Origin: Maribacter sp.
Lineage (GTDB): Bacteria > Bacteroidota > Bacteroidia > Flavobacteriales > Flavobacteriaceae
Length of the DNA: 5,202 nucleotides
Reading direction: 5' to 3'
Assembly (NCBI GenBank): GCA_030730545.1
Contig: JANQUX010000186.1
Span: 1-5,202, forward strand
In this document: positions 1-4,907 of the stretch, one piece after another
How the letters are laid out: the number at the start of each line of letters is the position of its first letter
Position numbering within the stretch: position 1 is the stretch's first letter
Program-made: the position numbers and the translations under genes
Notes under the pieces: generated by a model
The model's database searches: none
Seen by the model: the letters and a program-made list of their open reading frames with translations, nothing else
Told to the model about the DNA's origin: nothing

Positions 1-438
1 ACTTCGGATGGAGAAATTCTTATTCAACAACGCGGAAGAAAAAAGGATATTTATCCACTATTGTGGGATGTTTCGGTTGCAGGACATATTGGCGCCGGTG
101 AAGACATTGTAACTTCTGCTTTACGAGAAATTCAAGAAGAAATAGGACTGAACATCGCTTCTTCTGATTTAGAAAAAATAGGAATTTTTAAATCTGTAAA
201 AAATCACTCCGAAGTGCTGAAAGACTATGAGTTTCATCATACATTTATAGCTGAGATAAAATCGCCATTTAATACACTTCAAAAGCAGGATAGCGAAGTT
301 GAAGCCTTGAAGCTCGTTTCCAAAAACCAGTTCGGCATTGAGCTAAAAGACGTTTCAACATATAACTATGTGCCTCATGACATGTCTTATTATGAAACTA
401 TACTTAAAGAAATATCAGATAGATTAAACAGGCTTTAG
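1..438 (+). CDS. Nudix hydrolase, C-terminal part (5' end outside window)
   Basis: The open frame runs from the left edge to a TAG at 436-438, giving 145 visible residues. Reading starts with TSDGEILIQQRGRKKD, so the codon at 61 (TTG) is internal and not the start. A complete Nudix box (G-x5-E-x7-RE-U-x-EE-x-G-U) is visible at residues 28-50: G28, E34, R42, E43, E46, E47, G49, L50. The Glu residues of this box bind the divalent metal that drives hydrolysis of nucleoside-diphosphate-linked substrates. The run WDVSVAGHIGAGE before and into the box is typical of the IDI-like branch of Nudix proteins (relatives of E. coli YfcD). Those usually carry about 30-40 more N-terminal residues, which would lie off the left edge. 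The substrate cannot be told from sequence. The gene converges on the mutarotase gene with only 31 bases between the stop codons. The family call is very safe; the subgroup is inferred. Confidence 0.93.
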   Translation, partial: TSDGEILIQQRGRKKDIYPLLWDVSVAGHIGAGEDIVTSALREIQEEIGLNIASSDLEKIGIFKSVKNHSEVLKDYEFHHTFIAEIKSPFNTLQKQDSEVEALKLVSKNQFGIELKDVSTYNYVPHDMSYYETILKEISDRLNRL

Positions 439-441
439 AAG

Positions 442-471
442 AATTACTTCCGAAAAAAAATGGAATTAATT
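442..471. terminator. Imperfect hairpin between convergent genes
   Basis: AATTACTTCC (442-451) can pair with GGAATTAATT (462-471) with one mismatch (C447 against T466) around a 10-base A-rich loop. It lies between two convergent stop codons and overlaps the stop of the minus-strand gene. Neither side is followed by a clear T-tract, so a bidirectional terminator is only a weak inference from position. Confidence 0.28.
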
Positions 472-904
472 AAAATCCGGATTCTTCAGCCATTTTTACA
501 ACGCCAACGGTTAAAATCAAATTGGCAAAACGACGCTGTTCTCCTGTCTGTATTATTAAGGTCGTATTTTGGTCTCTAATTTTATCGTAGAAAGCCCAAC
601 GCTCCATTTCATCCCAAGTTACATCACCAAGTAATTTTTTATAGGCATCGTGAATTTCAGCGTTTGCTTCTGCAGGTTTCTCCATTACAATAGCCCCTTG
701 TACAGGGCAAACTTCCAAAATTCCTTCCAAAACAGTTAATGCATCTAACAATCCTGGACGAAAATTTAAATGTACGGTAGTCGAATTAGGACCGGTCATA
801 GCACCTACTGGTAAATTACCATCTGCAATAACCACTTGCGCAAAATGACCTGAACGCCCAAGCGCTTCCATAATTGTTGGATGAATAACCGGTGTCTTAA
901 GCAT
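470..904 (-). CDS. RbsD/FucU-family sugar mutarotase (L-fucose mutarotase-like)
   Basis: This 144-residue protein matches the RbsD/FucU fold family in length and pattern. These cytoplasmic ring-forming enzymes interconvert anomers, or pyranose and furanose forms, of free sugars such as L-fucose or D-ribose. Visible family marks are GHFAQVVIADGNLP at residues 19-32, with the catalytic-type His20 and the binding-type Asp28; RWAFYDK near residues 102-108, which resembles the FAFYE run of FucU; and TGEQRRFANLIL at 120-131, the C-terminal sugar-binding strand. FucU is closer than RbsD because of the WAFYDK segment. One oddity is Phe126 where FucU and RbsD usually have Tyr in the TGE...Y.N motif; Asn128 is kept. 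The ATG at 902-904 has no Shine-Dalgarno sequence, as usual in Bacteroidota. It lies 77 bases downstream of the SDR stop on the same strand, with no obvious promoter between, so co-transcription is likely. L-fucose as substrate is inferred. Confidence 0.85.
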   Translation of the reverse strand: MLKTPVIHPTIMEALGRSGHFAQVVIADGNLPVGAMTGPNSTTVHLNFRPGLLDALTVLEGILEVCPVQGAIVMEKPAEANAEIHDAYKKLLGDVTWDEMERWAFYDKIRDQNTTLIIQTGEQRRFANLILTVGVVKMAEESGF

Positions 905-931
905 AGTTATGATTTTAAAGAATGAGAATAA

Positions 932-961
932 AACGCTAGCTCGTGATAACTAACTAGCGTT
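932..961 (-). promoter_or_regulatory. Hairpin between SDR and mutarotase genes
   Basis: AACGCTAG (932-939) and CTAGCGTT (954-961) form a perfect 8-bp stem with a 14-base loop, inside the 77-base gap between the SDR stop and the mutarotase start. Read on the minus strand the stem is followed by TTATTCTCATTCTTT, which is T-rich but interrupted. It may be a leaky terminator that lowers expression of the second gene, or a structure that protects the mRNA end. The stem is seen directly; the function is inferred. Confidence 0.4.
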
Positions 962-981
962 CTCTATAGTTTTATGAAATA

Positions 982-1752
982 CTACATATTGTAGACACCG
1001 CCATTAATATCAAGCGTAGCTCCAGTAATAAAGCCATCATATTCAGATGCTAAATACAAAACCGCTCGAGCAACATCATCTGCATTACCCGCTCTTAGGA
1101 TAGGAATACCTTTTGTAGTTTCTGCAGCAGATTCTTTGGTAGTATGTGTATTGTGAAATGAAGTACCTAAGATAAGTCCTGGTGCAACAGCATGTACTCT
1201 TGTACCTTGCGGACCTAATTCTGACGCAAGTGCCCTTGTGTAGGTTAAAATAGCCCCTTTACTAGTAGAATAGACTAAAGATCCGGGGTGACCACCTTTA
1301 CGGCCAGCCAATGAAGCTAAATTGACAATGCTACTATTTTCATTTTTTGCTAAATAAGGTGCTGCAGCTCTAGTAACGAACATCATTGATGTAAGGTTAA
1401 TATCCATCACCTTGTGCCAAAATTCAGTTTCCATTTCGCTTAGCATTTTACGCGCAACTAATGAACCTGCATTATTAATCAAGACGTTAAGACCCCCTAA
1501 AGCTTCAACTGTTTTCTCTACTAATGCATTGGCGTCTTCTTCTTTTGTTAAATCTCCGCTAATTGCAATTGCTTTTAAACCCTTATCAGTTGCATATTTT
1601 ACTAATTCGTTTGCAGTATCTGCACTTGAAAAATAGTGAACAGCAACATTGGCACCACTGTCGATAAAATGCTTTGTAATTGCTTCTCCAATTCCCTGAG
1701 CACCAGCAGTAATGAGTATATTTTTTCCAGATAATTTGTTACTATTCGTCAT
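982..1752 (-). CDS. Short-chain dehydrogenase/reductase (classical SDR)
   Basis: This is a classical SDR of 256 residues, an NAD(P)-dependent oxidoreductase with a Rossmann fold. The cofactor loop is TAGAQGIG at residues 15-22 (Ala16 replaces the first Gly of TGxxxGIG), followed by NNAG at 93-96, Asn119, Ser147, and the active site YSTSK with Tyr161 and Lys165. PGL (191-193) and the C-terminal ITGATLDINGG complete the pattern. The segment after the second strand, AVHYFSS, lacks an acidic residue, which leans toward NADP(H); this is inference. I chose the ATG at 1750-1752; an in-frame TTG three codons upstream (1761) is less likely. Pairing with a FucU-like mutarotase suggests a sugar or sugar-acid substrate, for example an L-fucose dehydrogenase or a 2-keto-3-deoxy-sugar-acid dehydrogenase. 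SDR substrates cannot be read from sequence alone. The gene has its own likely promoter and operator region upstream. Confidence 0.92.
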   Translation of the reverse strand: MTNSNKLSGKNILITAGAQGIGEAITKHFIDSGANVAVHYFSSADTANELVKYATDKGLKAIAISGDLTKEEDANALVEKTVEALGGLNVLINNAGSLVARKMLSEMETEFWHKVMDINLTSMMFVTRAAAPYLAKNENSSIVNLASLAGRKGGHPGSLVYSTSKGAILTYTRALASELGPQGTRVHAVAPGLILGTSFHNTHTTKESAAETTKGIPILRAGNADDVARAVLYLASEYDGFITGATLDINGGVYNM

Positions 1753-1799
1753 AATTTTCAATTATAGATCTTGATTTTGTTTTGGTTTAAGTCTAAGCC

Positions 1800-1811
1800 A
1801 ATTGTACAATT
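1800..1811. promoter_or_regulatory. 12-bp perfect palindrome in the SDR leader
   Basis: AATTGTACAATT is a perfect palindrome 48 bases before the SDR start codon and 18 bases from the TTGGT dyad. On the minus strand it falls in the predicted 5' untranslated region. It could be a second protein-binding site, but AT-rich palindromes of this length also arise by chance. Confidence 0.35.
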
Positions 1812-1828
1812 TAAAACTGCACAACCAG

Positions 1829-1843
1829 ATTGGTCAACCAAAT
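1829..1843. promoter_or_regulatory. Candidate GntR/FadR-type operator
   Basis: TTGGT (1830-1834) and ACCAA (1837-1841) form an inverted repeat with a 2-base centre, within ATTGGTCAACCAAAT. Operators of the FadR subfamily of GntR regulators have TGGT/ACCA half-sites, and the E. coli UxuR/ExuR sites share the same TTGGT-2-ACCAA layout. The dyad overlaps the predicted -7 element of the SDR promoter by five bases, a position where bound protein would block RNA polymerase. No regulator gene is in the window, so the assignment rests on motif and position only. Confidence 0.45.
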
Positions 1844-1846
1844 ATA
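1839..1846 (-). promoter_or_regulatory. Predicted -7 promoter element for SDR-mutarotase pair
   Basis: On the minus strand this reads TATATTTG, an exact match to the Bacteroidota -7 consensus TAnnTTTG. No clear TTG -33 element is seen about 20 bases upstream, which would fit a regulated promoter. The predicted transcript would start near 1835 and carry a leader of about 80 bases. The 136 bases between hisS and the SDR start show no good hisS terminator, so some readthrough from hisS is possible. Confidence 0.45.
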
Positions 1847-1888
1847 ATCAAAAATGACACAGTAATATACTATCTGATTTTAAAGTAC

Positions 1889-3268
1889 TTACCTTAAAAA
1901 AGCTACGAATTGAGATACATTGTCTAAACTATACTCTTTTTGTGAGCCTTCTTTCATGTTTTTAACGATGAAAGAATTAGTATCTAACTCTTGCTCCCCT
2001 ATTAAAATGACATAAGGTACATTGCGATTATTGGCGTATTTCATCTGCTTTTGCATCTTGGCGCTCGAGGGGTACATATCAGATGTAACACCTGCTTTAC
2101 GCAATTGACTTACCAGCCTCAAAGCTGCCATGGCTTCTTTATCTCCAAAATTTACACAAAATACTTGCAGTGATTGATCGATAGCTTCAGGAAAAAGATT
2201 TAAATCTTCTAACACCAAATAAATGCGATCTAGACCAAATGAAATACCTACTCCGCTTACATTCTTTAGTCCGAAAATACCGGTAAGATCATCATAGCGA
2301 CCACCACCACCGATAGATCCCATTTGCACACCTTCTGGTGCAGCAACCTCAAAAATGGCTCCTGTGTAATAATTTAGCCCGCGTGCGAGAGTTACATCAA
2401 TGGATAAATTAGCAGACTGAAGACCTAAAGTCGCAATAGTCTCTAAAATAAAACGAAGTTCATCCAATCCTTTCTTACCTTCTTCAGAATCTTTTAAAAG
2501 TTTATCTAATCGTTCTAATTGCTCGTCATTAGTACCTTGAGGTATAAACAACGGAGATGCTTTTTCAATGGCTTCCTCAGAAATTCCTTTTGCGAGCATT
2601 TCTTTTTTAACGCCGTCCTCCCCTATTTTATCTAGCTTATCTAAAGCAACGGTAAAATCTATTAGTAAATCTTTAGCTCCGATAACTTCTGCTATACCTG
2701 CCAATATTTTTCTATTGTTCATTTTTATGGTTGCCCCTTCCAATTTTAATTCGGAAAATACGGCATCATACAACTGAATCAATTCTACTTCTTGTAATAA
2801 GGAATCTGACCCAACGACATCGGCATCACATTGAAAAAATTCTCTAAACCTTCCTTTTTGTGGTCTATCCGCTCTCCACACCGGTTGAATTTGATAGCGT
2901 TTAAAAGGGAAATCCAACTCATTTTGATGCATTACTACATAACGGGCAAACGGTACTGTTAAGTCGTATCGCAATGCCTTTTCCGTAATTTTCGGTGCAA
3001 TACTGTTCGAATTTTTATCAGCATAAGTGGCATCATCTACCTTGCTAATAAAATCTCCAGAATTTAATATCTTAAAAATTAATCGATCACCTTCTTCTCC
3101 ATATTTACCCAACAACGTATCTGAATTTTCAAAAGAAGGAGTTTCAATAGGTTGAAAACCATACGTTTGAAAATTCTTTTTTATAATATCAAAAATGTAA
3201 TTACGCTTTGCAATTTCTGATGGATTAAAATCGCGGGTTCCTTTTGGTATAGATGGTTTCTGTGCCAT
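1889..3268 (-). CDS. hisS: Histidine-tRNA ligase (HisRS)
   Basis: The 459-residue protein is a class II aminoacyl-tRNA synthetase that activates histidine with ATP and charges tRNA-His in the cytoplasm. The N-terminal [10 protein letters not shown] is the usual HisRS opening. [11 protein letters not shown] lies at 100-110. Motif 2 spans about 124-146, with Arg132 in [11 protein letters not shown] and Arg142 in FREFFQCD. The histidine-specific motif is RGLNYYTG at 296-303 with Arg296, followed by GGGGRYDD at 320-327. Motif 3 is [13 protein letters not shown] at 339-351. The anticodon-binding domain fills about 367-459. It is somewhat longer than E. coli HisRS (424 residues), partly through extra residues near 68-98 before the RYDLT segment, which is common in Bacteroidota. 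All key residues seen are intact. The start is ATG at 3266-3268 with no Shine-Dalgarno sequence and a TAnnTTTG box 18 bases upstream. The stop is TAA at 1889-1891. Confidence 0.98.
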   Translation of the reverse strand: MAQKPSIPKGTRDFNPSEIAKRNYIFDIIKKNFQTYGFQPIETPSFENSDTLLGKYGEEGDRLIFKILNSGDFISKVDDATYADKNSNSIAPKITEKALRYDLTVPFARYVVMHQNELDFPFKRYQIQPVWRADRPQKGRFREFFQCDADVVGSDSLLQEVELIQLYDAVFSELKLEGATIKMNNRKILAGIAEVIGAKDLLIDFTVALDKLDKIGEDGVKKEMLAKGISEEAIEKASPLFIPQGTNDEQLERLDKLLKDSEEGKKGLDELRFILETIATLGLQSANLSIDVTLARGLNYYTGAIFEVAAPEGVQMGSIGGGGRYDDLTGIFGLKNVSGVGISFGLDRIYLVLEDLNLFPEAIDQSLQVFCVNFGDKEAMAALRLVSQLRKAGVTSDMYPSSAKMQKQMKYANNRNVPYVILIGEQELDTNSFIVKNMKEGSQKEYSLDNVSQFVAFLR

Positions 3269-3286
3269 TAATTTTTTATTGTGTTA

Positions 3287-3294
3287 CAAATATA
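3287..3294 (-). promoter_or_regulatory. Predicted -7 promoter element for hisS
   Basis: The minus strand reads TATATTTG, an exact TAnnTTTG match 18 bases before the hisS ATG. It implies a short leader of roughly 14 bases. A TTG -33 element at normal spacing is not evident. Instead an imperfect dyad (TATAACCTT at 3291-3299 against AAGGTGATA at 3309-3317, one mismatch) occupies the region just upstream and overlaps the box. Confidence 0.45.
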
Positions 3295-3350
3295 ACCTTC
3301 AAATAAATAAGGTGATATTACAATAGTATGAATATTAGATTTTTACTTTT

Positions 3351-3827
3351 CTAAGAGGTGCCTATTACATTTTCGAACCACTGGTACAAATCGCCCTTTG
3401 TAATTACCGAACCTTGTTTTAACAACAAAAACTTATCTACATTTTTGTCATCGGTATACGCTTTTGCAGCGGTTAAATATTCAACAAAGTCTGATTGCCA
3501 GTTTCTTTTAAACCAATCAAAACCAACTGCAGTTGTTAAATCTATCGCCGGATTCATCACTTTTACCGAAATCAATTTCATCTCTTTTTCGGTTAAATGA
3601 AACAGGTGCATTTGCTTATCTGAAATATTCTCTAAATAAGAAACTTTGCTCAACACTCCTTCCCAAACCAAATCACTAAAAACGTCTATTTCTTCTTCCG
3701 CTACTTTTGGTTTATCTTTTTTTATCGAATCCCACTCATCTGCCGTTATAGATTGTGTCGCCAGAAAATTAATGAATTCTGGATGCAATTCTTCCAACTG
3801 TTCTTTTGTTAGCCTCGTATATTTCAT
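3351..3827 (-). CDS. DUF6495-like conserved protein of unknown function
   Basis: This 158-residue protein of unknown function has the look of a conserved flavobacterial family; from memory the opening MKYTRLTKEQLEELHPEFINF belongs to DUF6495. It has no signal peptide and no membrane segment, so it should be cytoplasmic. The first half is rich in Glu, Lys and Asp. Five tryptophans (32, 55, 105, 110, 150) and the segment VGFDWFKRNW at 101-110 stand out. No catalytic motif is visible. It sits between the rpsF-rpsR-rplI operon and hisS on the same strand, but a strong terminator and a fold-back element separate it from rplI. The ATG at 3825-3827 lies four bases after a TATTTTTG box, so the mRNA may be nearly leaderless. 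The gene is surely real; the role is unknown. Confidence 0.87.
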   Translation of the reverse strand: MKYTRLTKEQLEELHPEFINFLATQSITADEWDSIKKDKPKVAEEEIDVFSDLVWEGVLSKVSYLENISDKQMHLFHLTEKEMKLISVKVMNPAIDLTTAVGFDWFKRNWQSDFVEYLTAAKAYTDDKNVDKFLLLKQGSVITKGDLYQWFENVIGTS

Positions 3828-3831
3828 TTTG

Positions 3832-3839
3832 CAAAAATA
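3832..3839 (-). promoter_or_regulatory. Possible -7 element almost at the start codon
   Basis: The minus strand reads TATTTTTG, which fits TAnnTTTG, and ends only four bases before the ATG of the DUF6495-like gene. If used, transcription would begin within one or two bases of the start codon. No -33 TTG is seen, and the same T-rich stretch is also the tail of the adjacent hairpin, so the match may be incidental. Confidence 0.25.
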
Positions 3840-3869
3840 AAAAGCCCTAACATATTTGTTAAAGCTTTT
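3840..3869 (-). terminator. Hairpin with T-rich tail just upstream of the DUF6495-like gene
   Basis: AAAAGC (3840-3845) pairs with GCTTTT (3864-3869), and TAACA (3848-3852) pairs with TGTTA (3857-3861). A 2x2 internal loop lies between the stems and the apical loop is four bases. On the minus strand the structure ends in GCTTTTTATTTTTG, like an intrinsic terminator. It could stop leftover transcription from the ribosomal operon right before the next gene. The stem is mostly A-T, so its strength is doubtful. Confidence 0.4.
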
Positions 3870-3919
3870 GTAATTTAATTTTTATAATCTTAAACTAATT
3901 AATACTTACTTTTTAAACA

Positions 3920-4080
3920 GAACTCATTTTGACTTTTTGTTTTACCTACGAATTATACATTTTGCACCCTAATTTTGTCATTTTTGACTTCCGTAGCTAT
4001 CGCTATGTCAATAAAAAATAACTTCATTACGTCACAAAAGCCATAATTCTCGGTTACAAACAAAAAGTCAAGTTGAGTTC
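3920..4080. repeat. 161-bp fold-back element with long imperfect inverted repeats (MITE-like)
   Basis: The ends are 23-base inverted repeats with two mismatches (3920-3942 and 4058-4080), starting GAACTCA...TTGACTTTTTG. Complementarity continues inward: AATTAT recurs on both sides after a one-base offset. A further 45-base stretch on each side matches its partner at roughly two thirds of positions without gaps. The tip is TAGC-TATC-GCTA near 3993-4004. The whole element could fold into one long hairpin in DNA or RNA. Neither strand has a usable reading frame; the minus strand has stops close together in every frame I read. This fits a non-autonomous transposable element or palindromic dispersed repeat, or a structured RNA. 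No clear target-site duplication is seen: the flanks are AAACA on the left and AAAAT on the right. The inverted repeat is certain; its nature is inferred. Confidence 0.72.
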
Positions 4081-4116
4081 AAAATAAAAAAAGAGCTATG
4101 CAGGCATAGCTCTTTT
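4081..4116 (-). terminator. Intrinsic terminator of the rpsF-rpsR-rplI operon
   Basis: AAAAGAGCTATG (4089-4100) and CATAGCTCTTTT (4105-4116) form a perfect 12-bp stem with a 4-base loop, followed on the minus strand by TTTTATTTT. It lies 24 bases after the rplI stop codon. This is a strong rho-independent terminator. The A-rich other side could also let it act weakly on the plus strand, where no gene is seen. Confidence 0.92.
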
Positions 4117-4140
4117 AAATGTATCAACTTAGATAGTTAA

Positions 4141-4593
4141 TTATTTTTGTTCGGCAATTACTTCGAAACCAAAATCAACAATCACCTCACGGTGTAATCT
4201 AATTTGTGCGTTGTAAGGTCCAGTTCTTTTAACTGCACCACCTAAAATGCTAATGAATTTTTTGTCGATTGAATGACCTTCTTTTGCAATTGCATCAGCC
4301 AAATCACCATTAGTAACAGAACCGAACAATTTATCGGCAGCACCTGTTTTAGCAGTAATTTTCAATTCTAAAGCTTTTAATGCCTCTTCTACTTTCTTAG
4401 CAGCATCAACAACTTTTTTCTCTTTATGTGCTCTTTGCTTTAAGTTCTCAGCTAAAACTTTTTTAGCAGAAACAGTAGCCATAGCAGCTAAGCCTTGAGG
4501 TATAAGAAAATTTCTTCCGTAACCGTTCTTAACATTTACTACGTCGTCTTTAAAACCTAAATTTTGTACGTCTTCTTTTAATATAAGCTCCAT
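4141..4593 (-). CDS. rplI: 50S ribosomal protein bL9
   Basis: The 150-residue protein is bL9, which binds 23S rRNA near the base of the L1 stalk and helps keep reading frame during translation. The N-terminal RNA-binding domain (about 1-50) opens with MELILKEDVQNLGF and carries the family signature around VVNVKNGYGRNFLIPQG at 18-34. A long Lys- and Ala-rich connecting helix follows at about 41-75. The C-terminal domain has the DKLFGSVT motif at 88-95 and ends near 148. The length is normal for the family. It is the last gene of the rpsF-rpsR-rplI operon, 12 bases after the rpsR stop. The start is preceded by AAGAAAAGAATC, which is purine-rich but not a Shine-Dalgarno match. A strong terminator follows the TAA stop. 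Confidence 0.98.
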   Translation of the reverse strand: MELILKEDVQNLGFKDDVVNVKNGYGRNFLIPQGLAAMATVSAKKVLAENLKQRAHKEKKVVDAAKKVEEALKALELKITAKTGAADKLFGSVTNGDLADAIAKEGHSIDKKFISILGGAVKRTGPYNAQIRLHREVIVDFGFEVIAEQK

Positions 4594-4605
4594 GATTCTT
4601 TTCTT

Positions 4606-4902
4606 TTATTTTAATAAATCAGCAACATATGGCATTAACGCCAAATGACGAGCTCTTTTTACGGCTTGTGCCACTTTTCTTTGATACTTCAATGAAGTTC
4701 CAGTAAGTCTTCTAGGTAACAATTTACCTTGCTCGTTTACCAACTTCAATAAAAAATCAGCATCCTTATAATCTACGTACTTAATACCAGATTTTTTAAA
4801 ACGACAATACTTCTTCTTAGTGTTGGTTTCAATGTTTAATGGAGTAAGATACCTGATCTCTCCATCTTTCTTTCCTTTTGCCTGTTGTTGTAATGTTGCC
4901 AT
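4606..4902 (-). CDS. rpsR: 30S ribosomal protein bS18
   Basis: The 98-residue protein is bS18, which pairs with bS6 on the platform of the small subunit. The core is clear: [19 protein letters not shown] at 29-47 with Cys33, and the basic stretch [20 protein letters not shown] at 66-85, the 16S rRNA-binding helix region. It is longer than the E. coli protein (75 residues), mainly through about 22 extra N-terminal residues, as is common in Bacteroidota. It starts five bases after the rpsF stop and is followed by rplI after 12 bases, so the three genes form one operon. In ribosomes of Flavobacterium johnsoniae, bS18, bS6 and bS21 are reported to hold the 16S rRNA 3' tail and hide the anti-Shine-Dalgarno sequence. 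That fits the lack of such sites here. Confidence 0.98.
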   Translation of the reverse strand: MATLQQQAKGKKDGEIRYLTPLNIETNTKKKYCRFKKSGIKYVDYKDADFLLKLVNEQGKLLPRRLTGTSLKYQRKVAQAVKRARHLALMPYVADLLK

Positions 4903-4907
4903 AATAC

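Noticed and set aside
61..63. TTG at 61 as the Nudix start codon
   Set aside because: The frame stays open to the left edge and the upstream residues (ILIQQRGRKKD) are typical Nudix sequence, so the gene begins before the window.
1412..1636. 74-codon plus-strand open frame inside the SDR gene
   Set aside because: It is antisense to a well-supported SDR with all catalytic motifs; its translation has no recognisable pattern.
1753..1761. TTG at 1761 as the SDR start
   Set aside because: An ATG three codons downstream gives a normal SDR N terminus and ATG is the much more common start.
1861..1891. Terminator just after hisS
   Set aside because: Only short A-T dyads (AGTA-TAT-TACT and AAGTACTT) are present, with no GC stem or T-tract.
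2568..2777. 69-codon plus-strand open frame inside hisS
   Set aside because: It is antisense to hisS, rich in Ser and Ile as expected from a shadow frame, and has no promoter or family pattern.
3358..3840. Two plus-strand open frames (3358-3600 and 3646-3840) opposite the DUF6495-like gene
   Set aside because: Both are antisense shadows; the minus-strand frame covers the whole segment and has the better protein composition and a known-looking N terminus.
3920..4080. CRISPR array, tRNA or riboswitch in the non-coding gap
   Set aside because: There are no regularly spaced direct repeats and no tRNA cloverleaf. The fold-back is one long hairpin rather than a known riboswitch shape, and it lies 92 bases upstream of a gene of unknown function.
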